Positions 17,469-25,932 of a DNA stretch of 64,000 nt are shown here, in pieces. The position numbers and the translations under genes are program-made. Origin of the DNA: an alpha proteobacterium SCGC AAA028-D10. GTDB taxonomy: Bacteria > Pseudomonadota > Alphaproteobacteria > Pelagibacterales > Pelagibacteraceae. The first letter of the stretch is position 1, and the number at the start of each line of letters is the position of its first letter. Where the stretch lies: positions 62,001-126,000 of the forward strand of contig AZOF01000001.1 in NCBI GenBank assembly GCA_000510845.1. The letters are read 5' to 3'. The notes under the pieces were generated by a model, which was not told the origin of the DNA, made no database searches, and worked only from the letters and a program-made list of their open reading frames with translations.

Positions 17469-18414
17469 TTAGATTTTTGATATTTCAATATTTTCCGCAA
17501 TGGAATGTAAGATTATATGAGGAAGTGTTAACGACGCTAAGCCAATAAAAATAATTTTCTCAATCGAGTTTTGAAGAAGGTTAAATTTTATCAAAAAAAA
17601 TAAACTAATAATTAGAATAAAAAAAGTTATTAAAGTTAAAAATAATGATTTCTTAAAAAATATTTGAAAGCCTCTAATTAAATTTGGGTTAAGTTCATTA
17701 GAAATTAGAAGAATGTTTTTAAGAGAATGCATGAAACAAAAATATAAGGTAAATGCAACAATTGGAGCAAACAAATAAAATACAATAATTATTAAAAAAA
17801 TTTCAAAAATAATTGAAATAAAGTCATTTCTGTTTAATTTTTTTTTTAAATAAACATATAAATAAAATAGTACCTGAGTAAGCAAATTGAGTATTAAAAT
17901 CAATTTAGTATCATTACTTGATAGCAGAACGTAATCTTTTGAAAAAATTATTGTATTAAAAATAAAGTTAGTTTGTTCAAAATTAAAAAATAGTGGAAGC
18001 AGCACAATTAAAGAACCTTTTAAAAAAAAAATAAATAGGTGAAGTTTATATTTTTTATCTAAATAAATTTCTAAATCTTCTTTTCCAAAATGAAATGAAG
18101 ATAGAAGTAAAAAAATTATTAATGAGATTAATGGATTTAAATACCAAATTATAAAAACTGAAATAGCTAATGCAACATAAGTAAAATAAAAAATAAATTT
18201 CCAATTCTTGAATTTATTATTAAATAATAACTCACCTTTTTTTCCGTCATAGGCCCCATGCGAAACACCTACTGTTGCAATTAATAAGAAACAAAAAAAT
18301 ATATATATATGCAGATGGCAAATTTAAAAACAAATTAATTGTAGTTAAAATACAAATTAATAATAAAAAAAAAACATTAATATTATTAAAATAATTTTTT
18401 AAATTATAGGTCAT
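17469..18414 (-). pseudogene. blh: beta-carotene 15,15'-dioxygenase (Brp/Blh), frame broken in a simple-sequence tract
   Basis: Blh cleaves beta-carotene into two retinals for proteorhodopsin. The minus-strand ATG at 18414 lies 3 bp after the crtY stop and reads a hydrophobic N-terminus (MTYNLKNYFNN, then a membrane helix) up to about 18300. There an (AT)n run followed by T7 (about 18293-18310) breaks the frame, and the original frame stops at about 18249. The rest of the protein is intact in the next frame: TVGVSHGAYDGKKGE, SSFHFGKED, CFMHSLKN and LPHIILH, covering the conserved His residues. Removing one base or adding one AT unit gives an uninterrupted protein of about 314-315 residues, the normal length. 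A GTG at 18005 opens only the last 178 residues. It may be a sequencing error, a mutation or a slippage site. Confidence 0.85.
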
Positions 18415-18417
18415 TTA

Positions 18418-19545
18418 TTAAAAATTTAGTAATTTTTTAATAAAAATTAATTTGGGCATACTTAAAATTATTTTTATATCTTGTATAAAATTACTGTCAT
18501 TAGATAAAAAACTTATAATATCTTTTGCATTATTCTTTTTAAAAAGTCTAAAAAAAATTTTGTGCATATTACTTTTTTGCTCAAGTAAAACTTTGATAAA
18601 TATTTTGTCCAAAAAATTATATTTTGATTGTATTTGAACATTACTAATTATTTGATTTTTGATTAGTTTTTGAACTAATTCTTTTGTGAAATTTTGAATA
18701 TTTAAAAACGTGTAACCAGTACTTTTTCTTGTAAGATTTGCCGCAGCTCCAATTTTTATTATTTTTTTATATTCTGTCTTTTGCTTAAAGTGAAACATTG
18801 GGATGGACCCCATTTCATTGTAGCCAAAAGTATATTCCTTTTTATAATTTAAATTCTTTTGAATATATTCATTAATCTCAGACATATACTCATCTATTGT
18901 AGAGTTTTGTTGATCTGAAATCCAAGTTGTTTCAATAAATATTTTTTTATCGCTTAGAGGCAGAGTGTAAAAAAAGTGCGTCCAATTACCTTGATCGCAA
19001 TTAAAGTCCATAAGGGTCGGGTATTTACTTAAATTTATATTTTCTTTAAAATTTACTTCACAACCATAAAAGTGCTGGTAGATCTTAGAGTCTTTACTGT
19101 TGTTAATTTTTAATGAGCTATCAAAAACTAAATTTGCCTTAAATAGCTCATTTTTACTATTGATTATTATTTGATCATTCTCTTCTCTAATTTCGTCGAC
19201 GCTATGATCTAAAAAAAGTTTAATATTTTTATTATCACTTATATTTTTTAATATTTTATTATAAAATTTTTCACTATCTACGGATTGATAAGCAAAGTCT
19301 TTGCAATCTAAAATTATTTCTTCATTACCCTTAACAATTACCTTGTCCCATTGGTCTAATAGGCAATCAGAAAATGAATGTTCAAAAACATTCCAATATG
19401 ACCAAATTTTATCTTTGCTAAATTTTTTTCTCTTATCAAAAACTGCACAAGTCTTATTTTTTAGAATATTACTTTTATTCATTTCATACAAAAGAGATAA
19501 GCCAGAACAACCAGCTCCTATAATTATAAAATCGAAGTTATTCAT
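18418..19545 (-). CDS. crtY: lycopene beta-cyclase
   Basis: Cyclises lycopene to beta-carotene. The 375-residue flavoprotein begins with the dinucleotide-binding motif IIGAGCSGLSLLYEM (about 7-21), followed by DKRKKFSKDKIWSYW, the cyclase-type pattern found in CrtY (usually DRTWCFW-like). A later stretch MGSIPMF and the segment GAAANLTRKSTGYTF (about 275-290) match the CrtY FAD/substrate region. The product is the Blh substrate. crtB lies 14 bp upstream and blh 3 bp downstream, so this is a crtI-crtB-crtY-blh operon. Confidence 0.9.
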   Translation of the reverse strand: MNNFDFIIIGAGCSGLSLLYEMNKSNILKNKTCAVFDKRKKFSKDKIWSYWNVFEHSFSDCLLDQWDKVIVKGNEEIILDCKDFAYQSVDSEKFYNKILKNISDNKNIKLFLDHSVDEIREENDQIIINSKNELFKANLVFDSSLKINNSKDSKIYQHFYGCEVNFKENINLSKYPTLMDFNCDQGNWTHFFYTLPLSDKKIFIETTWISDQQNSTIDEYMSEINEYIQKNLNYKKEYTFGYNEMGSIPMFHFKQKTEYKKIIKIGAAANLTRKSTGYTFLNIQNFTKELVQKLIKNQIISNVQIQSKYNFLDKIFIKVLLEQKSNMHKIFFRLFKKNNAKDIISFLSNDSNFIQDIKIILSMPKLIFIKKLLNF

Positions 19546-19559
19546 TACTAATTATTGAT

Positions 19560-20378
19560 TTAATATTTAAAGTTAAAGATAAAAAATGTTTTTAAAGAAA
19601 TAAATAATTTTTCAAAAAAACCAACATATATTCTGGAATTAAAATATTTATTTAAATTGCTATTAATAATTTTTACTCCAATTCTATGATATAATGAACT
19701 TGCAAGAAATATTGGATATCTAATTGGCCGTGGTAAATATTTTATTCCATTATTGCCACTTTTGTAAAATTTTTCAGACATAATAATAATTTTAGCTATA
19801 ACTGAAAATAATTTAGTTCGATCAAAATTTTCATTAACTATATCTTTCGGCTTAATATTTTGTTTTAAAAAGTTTTGAGGTAAATAAATTCTTCCTAATT
19901 TGGCATCAGCCACTACATCTCTTGCAATATTAGTTAATTGCATTGCTATCCCAAGATCTATTGCATGCTTAATTGCTTTAGGATTAGTTGTGTTAAATAT
20001 ATGAGCCATCATTGCTCCTACTGTTCCTGCTACATAATATGAATATTTAATAATTTCTTTTTCGGATTTAATTTTTACAATTTTCGTATCTAATTTTATT
20101 CCGTAAAATAAATCGTTAATAAATTTATTAGGAATATTATATTTTTCTTGAATTTTTTTAAACTTATTAATAATTATATTTTTAGATTTTGTATTTGAAT
20201 ATTCTTTTATAAATTTATCAATTTTAGTTTTTGAGTTTTTATTTTCATCAACAAGATCATCTGCAACCCTGCAAAAAGCATACAGAATTGCACAATCAGC
20301 AAATACATCTTCTTTTAAAAATTTACCTGCCCAATAAAATGATTTTCCGTAATGCTTTATATAAAATTCTAATTTCAT
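19560..20378 (-). CDS. crtB: phytoene synthase
   Basis: Condenses two geranylgeranyl diphosphates to phytoene. The 272-residue protein has the two Asp-rich Mg-binding motifs: YAFCRVADDLVDEN (about 29-42) and LTNIARDVVADAKLGRIYLP (about 148-167, quoted at limit). RPIRYPIFLASSLYHRIG near the C-terminus is also typical. Slightly short at the C-terminus compared with many CrtB enzymes. Its ATG overlaps the crtI stop region by 4 bp, indicating coupling. Confidence 0.93.
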   Translation of the reverse strand: MKLEFYIKHYGKSFYWAGKFLKEDVFADCAILYAFCRVADDLVDENKNSKTKIDKFIKEYSNTKSKNIIINKFKKIQEKYNIPNKFINDLFYGIKLDTKIVKIKSEKEIIKYSYYVAGTVGAMMAHIFNTTNPKAIKHAIDLGIAMQLTNIARDVVADAKLGRIYLPQNFLKQNIKPKDIVNENFDRTKLFSVIAKIIIMSEKFYKSGNNGIKYLPRPIRYPIFLASSLYHRIGVKIINSNLNKYFNSRIYVGFFEKLFISLKTFFIFNFKY

Positions 20379-21850
20379 AGAATTTTAGGCACAATTCTAT
20401 CTAAAATTTTAGCAGACGATAAAACTCCAGGAATTCCTGCCCCCGGATGTGTTCCGGCGCCAACAAAGTATAGTCCTTTATATATCTCAGATTTATTATG
20501 AAATCTAAAGTAAGCAGACTGCGAAAATAATGGTTGAATTGAAAATCCCGATCCGTGAAGAGTTCTAAGTTCTTTCTCAAAGTAGTCAGGCGTGACGTAG
20601 AAATCACTTTCTATATATTCTTCAATATTAGGTAATAAAGTTGAGCTTAATTTTTTTATGATTATTTTCTTAAATCTCTCTGCTTCTGTATCCCATTTTA
20701 TTTTAGATAAGTTATTTGGAACCGGTACCAATACATAAAAACAATCCTTATCTTTCGGGGCCATTGTGGGATCTGTCGCCGTTGGTCTGTGAAGATAATA
20801 ACTAATATCATCAGTTAATACTTTTTCGTCAAAAATTTTATTTAATAAATCTTTATAAGAATCTCCAAAATAAATTGTGTGATGCTGAACGTCATTATAT
20901 TTTTTTTTAGATCCAAAATAATAAACAAATAGACCCATTGAATAATTCATTCTTTTTATTTTTTTTTTAAATAAAAATGTATTTTGTTTTTCATCTAATA
21001 AATATTTATACACAAAAGGGGGATCTGCATTGCAAACAACAATTTTTGCATTAATTATTTTATTATTCTTAGTAATAACTCCACTAATATTTTTTTTATC
21101 TGTTATTATTTTGATAACTTCGTCATTTTTAATAATTTTAACTCCAATTTCATTCATTAGTTTTTCTAGTGCAATAATAATTTTTCCTGTACCACCTAGA
21201 GCATAATGAACACCCCATTTTTTTTCTAAAAATAATATCAATGCATAAATTGAAGTTGTTGAAAATGGGTTTCCGCCAACTAACAGCGGCTGTACACTAA
21301 AAATTTTTCTTAATTTTTCGTTTTTTAAAAATTTTGATACAAGTTTGTAAACAGAAAAATAACTTTTTAACAATAATAAAGATGGTATTTGTTTTAACAT
21401 GAAAAAAAAATTAGTGAACGGTTTGTCCGCTAACTCTAAATAGCCTTTGTTAAATATTTTCTCTGAAAATTTTAGCAATTTCTCAAATCCAATGGTGTCT
21501 TCAGAATTAATCTTTGATATTTGTTGTAAATTGACTTTATGATTATCCGTATAATTAAATTTCGATAAATCACTAAATATAAATTGGTACCAAATTTTCA
21601 ATGGCACAATTTTTACATAATCATTAATATTCTTTTTAAAAAGTGAAAATAGTTCTTCAATAAGATAGGGCGCTGTTATTACGGTTGGACCAGCGTCAAA
21701 TGTATATCCATTTTTATAAAATGTTCTTGCTCTACCTCCTAAATCAGAATTTTTTTCAATTAAAGTGACATCATAATTCATAGCTCTCAGTCTAATTGCC
21801 GATGCAATTCCTCCAAAACCTGAGCCTATAATTATTGCTTTTTTGTTCAT
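20375..21850 (-). CDS. crtI: phytoene desaturase
   Basis: Introduces four double bases into phytoene to give lycopene, using FAD. The 491-residue protein begins with IIGSGFGGIASAIRLRA (about 6-22) and NSDLGGRARTFYKNGYTFDAGPT (in part), and ends with the CrtI signature GLYFVGAGTHPGAGIPGVL (about 461-479). The middle contains HYALGGTGKI and YYLHRPTATDPTMAP. First gene of the minus-strand carotenoid operon. It is divergent from proteorhodopsin with a 151-bp shared upstream region, which would allow joint control of pigment and opsin. Confidence 0.95.
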   Translation of the reverse strand: MNKKAIIIGSGFGGIASAIRLRAMNYDVTLIEKNSDLGGRARTFYKNGYTFDAGPTVITAPYLIEELFSLFKKNINDYVKIVPLKIWYQFIFSDLSKFNYTDNHKVNLQQISKINSEDTIGFEKLLKFSEKIFNKGYLELADKPFTNFFFMLKQIPSLLLLKSYFSVYKLVSKFLKNEKLRKIFSVQPLLVGGNPFSTTSIYALILFLEKKWGVHYALGGTGKIIIALEKLMNEIGVKIIKNDEVIKIITDKKNISGVITKNNKIINAKIVVCNADPPFVYKYLLDEKQNTFLFKKKIKRMNYSMGLFVYYFGSKKKYNDVQHHTIYFGDSYKDLLNKIFDEKVLTDDISYYLHRPTATDPTMAPKDKDCFYVLVPVPNNLSKIKWDTEAERFKKIIIKKLSSTLLPNIEEYIESDFYVTPDYFEKELRTLHGSGFSIQPLFSQSAYFRFHNKSEIYKGLYFVGAGTHPGAGIPGVLSSAKILDRIVPKIL

Positions 21851-21992
21851 TTACTTAGTGATTTATTCATATTTCTATTTTAACGCTAATAGTCACTACA
21901 AAAAGTTAGGAAAATCATCGATTTAATTAAATTTAATTTTCTTTTAAAAAATAACAAATTACTCTATTTTTGCACCACTTAAATAAACAAAC

Positions 21993-21998
21993 AGGGGA
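21993..21998 (+). promoter_or_regulatory. Shine-Dalgarno site of proteorhodopsin
   Basis: AGGGGA lies 3 bp upstream of the ATG at 22002. Nearly all other genes here lack any purine-rich ribosome site, so this suggests strong translation of the opsin. The rest of the 151-bp divergent gap (21851-22001) is AT-rich and shows no promoter that I can assign with confidence. Confidence 0.7.
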
Positions 21999-22001
21999 TT
22001 A

Positions 22002-22703
22002 ATGAAAACAACTCTTCTACAATCTAGCGATATAACTGGAATTACATTCTGGTTAATATCAATGGCCTTGTTAGCTAGTACGTTTTTCTTTTTCATAGAA
22101 AGAAATTCAGTAAAAGCTTCTTGGAGAACGTCAATGACTTTATCAGGTCTAGTTACAGGTATTGCATTTGTGCATTACATGTACATGAGAGAAGTCTGGG
22201 TAAGCACAGGTACATCACCAACAGTATTTAGATATATTGATTGGTTATTAACAGTTCCTTTATTAATGATTGAATTTTACTTTATACTTTCAGCTGTTAA
22301 AAAAGTTTCTTCAGGAATTTTCTGGAGATTATTTATTGGAACATTAGTTATGTTAGTAGGCGGATATCTTGGCGAAGCTGGATATATGAATATTAACGCT
22401 GGTTTTATTATTGGTATGGCCGGATGGATTTTCATTTTATATGAAATTTTCTCTGGTGAAGCTGGTAGAGAAGCAGCAAGACTATCAGGTGCCGCAAAAG
22501 ATTGTTTTGAATTCTGTAAATGGATTGTAACAATCGGTTGGTCTGTATACCCATTAGGATATCTTTTTGGATATATGACAGGTTCTGCAAATGAGGTTAC
22601 TTTAAACCTTGTTTACAACTTGGCAGACTTTATTAATAAAATATTATTTGGTTTAGTTATTTACAAAACTGCAGCAAGCTTAACGCCTGCTGGTAGCAAG
22701 TAA
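22002..22703 (+). CDS. proteorhodopsin, green-absorbing type proton pump
   Basis: A 233-residue seven-helix retinal protein that pumps protons outward in light. Key residues, with classic numbering in brackets: His58 (H75) in FVHYMYMRE, proton acceptor Asp80 (D97) in RYIDWLLTVPLL, spectral-tuning Leu88 (L105, green), proton donor Glu91 (E108) in MIEFY, and the Schiff-base Lys213 (K231) in NLADFINKILFG. All pump residues are intact. The protein starts directly with a short polar segment before helix A, so I see no cleavable signal peptide. It is divergent from crtI and followed by a strong terminator 21 bp after the stop. Confidence 0.98.
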   Translation: MKTTLLQSSDITGITFWLISMALLASTFFFFIERNSVKASWRTSMTLSGLVTGIAFVHYMYMREVWVSTGTSPTVFRYIDWLLTVPLLMIEFYFILSAVKKVSSGIFWRLFIGTLVMLVGGYLGEAGYMNINAGFIIGMAGWIFILYEIFSGEAGREAARLSGAAKDCFEFCKWIVTIGWSVYPLGYLFGYMTGSANEVTLNLVYNLADFINKILFGLVIYKTAASLTPAGSK

Positions 22704-22709
22704 TAATAA

Positions 22710-23717
22710 TTAACTAATTTTTTTAAAAAGGCCCTCAAGATTTTCTTGGGGGCCTTTTTTATTTAGGCTAATAAAATTTTTATTTAAAAGCAAATTGCTA
22801 TCTTTATAAGTAATTCCATTTTTAAAATCTTTTTTTAAGAAATAGGCACCATCAAGATCTAAAAAATCACAATACTTTGCAAGCGATAAGGCTGGTATAA
22901 TCGACAATGACGAACTGACCATGCATCCTAATAATATTTTTTTGTTTTTTCTTCTTAAAAATTTAATAATCTCAAGACTTTTACTTAAGCCACCAAATTT
23001 ATCCAATTTGAGATTTATTACTTGGTAGTATTTTAAAATTTTGTTTTTATTTTTAATATGAAAAGATTCATCAGCACAAAATAATATTTTTGTTTTGATA
23101 TTTTTAAGCTTATAGTCCAATCCATATTTCAATGGTTGTTCTATAATAATTACATTTAATTTTTCTAAATCTTTAATAATTTTTTTTAAAAGTATAAAAT
23201 TTAATCCTTCATTAGCATCAATTATTATCTTTGATTTAGGACATCTTTTATTTATAAATTTAATCGTCTTTAAGATGTTATTTTTATTAACTTTGACTTT
23301 AATAAAATTAACATTTTTAAATTTGTGTATTATTTTCTTAAGCTTTTCTTGGTCAAATATAGGAATAGTAATTGAAGTTTGATATTTTTTTTTAAAATAA
23401 TATTTATTTTTTTTTTTTAAATTAAGATGTTTAAAAGCTAATTCTAGAGCCGTTCTTAAGGATAAATATTTAATTTCTTGAAGTCTATTTTGTCTAATTA
23501 GCTTTGTGATTTCACATTCATTACTTTTTAAATATAAAAATATTTTCTCTTGAGTTTCACCATATCTTCTGTATGGAACACATTCTGCAAAACCGGCTTT
23601 ATCGTTTTCTGTGAGTTTTATTATTATAGTCTTTATGAATTTTTTGTTTTCTCTTGATATTTTAAAAGAATCTTTTAAAAAAAATTTTTTTTTAACAAAT
23701 TGTAATTTTAAAAACAT
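22710..23717 (-). CDS. dipeptide epimerase-like enolase superfamily protein
   Basis: A 335-residue protein of the mandelate racemase/muconate cycloisomerase group. Catalytic elements appear in order: the KxK motif in FIKVKVNKNN (about 143), metal ligands in IIIDANEG (about 165), IIIEQPL (about 193) and FCADESFH (about 215), then KLDKFGGLSKSLEII and GCMVSSSLSI. This pattern fits L-Ala-D/L-Glu epimerases, which recycle or use murein peptides. The exact dipeptide is not readable. Codon use is extremely AT-rich (runs of Lys and Asn). Its last 17 codons double as the proteorhodopsin terminator. No partner peptide transporter is adjacent. Confidence 0.8.
   Translation of the reverse strand: MFLKLQFVKKKFFLKDSFKISRENKKFIKTIIIKLTENDKAGFAECVPYRRYGETQEKIFLYLKSNECEITKLIRQNRLQEIKYLSLRTALELAFKHLNLKKKNKYYFKKKYQTSITIPIFDQEKLKKIIHKFKNVNFIKVKVNKNNILKTIKFINKRCPKSKIIIDANEGLNFILLKKIIKDLEKLNVIIIEQPLKYGLDYKLKNIKTKILFCADESFHIKNKNKILKYYQVINLKLDKFGGLSKSLEIIKFLRRKNKKILLGCMVSSSLSIIPALSLAKYCDFLDLDGAYFLKKDFKNGITYKDSNLLLNKNFISLNKKGPQENLEGLFKKIS
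22725..22760 (+). terminator. strong bidirectional Rho-independent terminator after proteorhodopsin
   Basis: A 16-bp inverted repeat (22725-22740 with 22744-22759, 3-nt loop, one G-T type mismatch) with a GGCCC/GGGCC core is flanked by A5 and T6. It terminates the monocistronic opsin transcript and, read on the other strand, the convergent epimerase gene. It lies inside the last 17 codons of that epimerase gene. Confidence 0.9.
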
Positions 23718-23753
23718 AAATTCACTGTTATATGATCTAAGGTTTTTAATTTA

Positions 23754-24074
23754 ATGCCAAAAATTACTTATATAGAACATAGCGGAAAAGAACATCAAAT
23801 AGAAATGCCAGTTGGTTATTCAATAATGGAGGGAGCCATAAAAAATTCTGTTCCAGGAATTGATGCTGATTGTGGAGGTTCTTGTGCTTGCGCTACTTGT
23901 CATGTTTATGTTGATGAAAAGTTTTTAAATAAAATTCCAAAAGCTCAAGAGTCAGAACAGGATATGATTGATTTTGTTCAAAATGCAGACAAGTCGAGCA
24001 GACTAAGCTGCCAGATTATTATTACAAATGATCTTGATGGTATAGTAGTCAGGATGCCAAAAACGCAAAGTTAA
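23754..24074 (+). CDS. 2Fe-2S ferredoxin (adrenodoxin type)
   Basis: A 106-residue ferredoxin. Cluster cysteines sit in DCGGSCACATCHVYV (about residues 40-54), with the fourth in SRLSCQI (about 87). The spacing C-x5-C-x2-C is that of adrenodoxin/Fdx-type proteins. The gene starts 36 bp after the divergent epimerase start and lies 1 bp before the FNR gene, so the two form one transcription unit and probably one electron-transfer chain. It could serve desaturases, Fe-S assembly or P450-type partners, but no such partner is evident in the window. Confidence 0.93.
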   Translation: MPKITYIEHSGKEHQIEMPVGYSIMEGAIKNSVPGIDADCGGSCACATCHVYVDEKFLNKIPKAQESEQDMIDFVQNADKSSRLSCQIIITNDLDGIVVRMPKTQS

Positions 24075-24075
24075 T

Positions 24076-25095
24076 ATGACAGTTAAAACTGACGCCGTAA
24101 TCATTGGAGCAGGACCAGTTGGATTGTTTTCCGTTTTTGAACTAGGCATTTTAGGTCTTAACGCTCATGTTATTGATAATTTAGATAAAATAGGTGGACA
24201 GTGCATAGAACTTTATCCTGACAAACCTATTTATGACATTCCTGGAGTTCCAGATTGCACAGGAGAAGATTTAATCAAAAATTTATCTGCGCAAATAAAA
24301 CCCTTTAAACCACAGTTTCATCTTAACCAAAGAGTTAATGAATTAAAAAAAAATAATAAATTATGGCAGGTTATTACTAGTGAAAATAAAATTTTTGAAA
24401 CACCTAATATTATTATAGCTGGTGGAGTTGGGTCTTTCGAGCCTAGAAAAGTAGATATTAAAAATGTTGAAAAATTTGAAGGAAAAGGTTTTTACTACTC
24501 GGTTAAAGATAAATCTAAATTTAAAGATCAAATAGTTGCAGTATTTGGAGGAGGTGATTCTGCTCTAGATTGGACTTTGGAGTTATCTAATATAGCAAAA
24601 AAAGTTTATTTGATTCATAGAAGAGATGACTTTAAGGGCGCACCGCATACATTAAATAAAATTAAAGAAATTGCAAAATCAGGAAAAGTTGAAATTAAAA
24701 CTTTTTATCAACTTAAAGGAATTAATGGAGATAAAGAATTAGAAAATATTGAAATACAAAAAAATAACGATGTGATGGAAATTTTAAAAATAGACTCAGT
24801 AATTGCTTTTTTTGGACTTAAGATGGAACTTGGACCAATTGCAAATTGGGGATTAAATTTAGAAGAGAAATGTATTTTAGTTAATACAAAAAATTTTCAA
24901 ACTAATGAGGAGGGTATTTTTGCTATTGGTGATATTTGTACCTATCCAGGTAAGCTAAAGTTAATTTTATCTGGATTTCATGAAGGCGCTTTAGCAGCTA
25001 GAGAATGCTTTGTGAGAGCAAGGCCAAATGAGAATCTTGTTTTCCAATACACAACATCATCTACTCAGATACATAAACGCTTAGGAATAAAGTAA
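24076..25095 (+). CDS. ferredoxin--NADP+ reductase, thioredoxin-reductase-like
   Basis: A 339-residue FAD/NAD(P)H oxidoreductase. FAD fold at the N-terminus (VIIGAGPVGLFSVFELG, about 7-23), IGGQCIELYPDKPIYDIPG, NADPH fold (AVFGGGDSALDWTLEL, about 155-170), then GIFAIGDICTYPGKLKLI. It lacks the catalytic CxxC of true thioredoxin reductases, which with the adjacent ferredoxin identifies it as the YumC-type FNR. It often appears as thioredoxin reductase in automated annotation. It moves electrons between NADPH and ferredoxin. The proteorhodopsin neighbourhood suggests a link to light-dependent redox balance, which is inference. Confidence 0.9.
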   Translation: MTVKTDAVIIGAGPVGLFSVFELGILGLNAHVIDNLDKIGGQCIELYPDKPIYDIPGVPDCTGEDLIKNLSAQIKPFKPQFHLNQRVNELKKNNKLWQVITSENKIFETPNIIIAGGVGSFEPRKVDIKNVEKFEGKGFYYSVKDKSKFKDQIVAVFGGGDSALDWTLELSNIAKKVYLIHRRDDFKGAPHTLNKIKEIAKSGKVEIKTFYQLKGINGDKELENIEIQKNNDVMEILKIDSVIAFFGLKMELGPIANWGLNLEEKCILVNTKNFQTNEEGIFAIGDICTYPGKLKLILSGFHEGALAARECFVRARPNENLVFQYTTSSTQIHKRLGIK

Positions 25096-25101
25096 ATTTT
25101 T

Positions 25102-25932
25102 TTAAGAAGAGTTTTTTTTATAAAGAACGAAAAGAGTGAAAATAATTAATATATTGACTACGGCAAGCGGTAATATGAATAATAAAAACGAATTTTGTAA
25201 AAAATAAAATATTAACGTCACATATATTGAAAATAATATAGACAATCTGATAGCGGTCTCTTTTCTAAATACAGTGATGATTAGCAAAGAGTGTCTAATA
25301 AGTTTTAGAAAACTCATTTTAGTAGGGCCGCAATATCTAACCCCTCTTATTGAGGGTATAGATGTTTTGTTTTTAATAAATTTTGCAACAGTTCCTGAAA
25401 AACTCATAAAAAGATTTTTGTTAGAAGTTATTAAGTTTAAATCTTTTTTAGGTATGCACATAAAATTTCCAAATTTTATTGAATAACCAGTTAGAAGTAG
25501 AGTTAAAATTTTATGCAAATGATAAGATAATTTAAAAAATGCACTCTCAGAACGTTTAATGCGATTTGCAGTTATAGTTACTGAGGGAAGCTCAATTGAT
25601 TTTAATATCAGTTCTTTTACTTCTTCTGGTCTATCTTCGCCATCTCCATCCATAACAATGAGGTAATCAAAATCGTTTTTTTTGTTTAAATAATTAATCG
25701 CATTAGCAATACTTTTGCCATGGCCAATATTTTTTATATTTTTAATTATTTCTATATCTTCAAATGAATCGAATTCTATTTTTTTATTTAAAATGTCTGA
25801 TGAACAATCGTCAATTATCAAGATTTTTATACGGGCGAGATTATTAATTTTTAAAGCATGAATGTTATTTAAGAGAATTGAAAGAGATTCCCAGTCATTA
25901 AAAACTGGGATTAAAATTTTATAAGTTTTCAT
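25102..25932 (-). CDS. family 2 glycosyltransferase, membrane-anchored
   Basis: A 276-residue GT2 enzyme. The N-terminal GT-A fold starts IPVFNDWESLSILL (about 8-21), has IDDCSSD (about 40) and the DxD-type metal motif VMDGDGEDRPEE (about 95-106). Two hydrophobic helices at the C-terminus (about 228-270) anchor it in the inner membrane, like dolichol/undecaprenyl-phosphate sugar synthases (DPM1/GtrB type) but shorter. Its start overlaps the end of the family 39 transferase by 14 bp. Together they could make and use a lipid-linked sugar for lipid A or surface glycan modification. Confidence 0.85.
   Translation of the reverse strand: MKTYKILIPVFNDWESLSILLNNIHALKINNLARIKILIIDDCSSDILNKKIEFDSFEDIEIIKNIKNIGHGKSIANAINYLNKKNDFDYLIVMDGDGEDRPEEVKELILKSIELPSVTITANRIKRSESAFFKLSYHLHKILTLLLTGYSIKFGNFMCIPKKDLNLITSNKNLFMSFSGTVAKFIKNKTSIPSIRGVRYCGPTKMSFLKLIRHSLLIITVFRKETAIRLSILFSIYVTLIFYFLQNSFLLFILPLAVVNILIIFTLFVLYKKNSS

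Noticed and set aside
21925..21938. 14-bp A/T palindrome in the proteorhodopsin-crtI gap as an operator
   Set aside because: It contains only A and T, so a chance match is likely; no second copy or known motif supports it.
24076..25095. Thioredoxin reductase
   Set aside because: There is no redox CxxC motif, and a ferredoxin gene lies 1 bp upstream; this is the TrxR-like ferredoxin-NADP reductase family.
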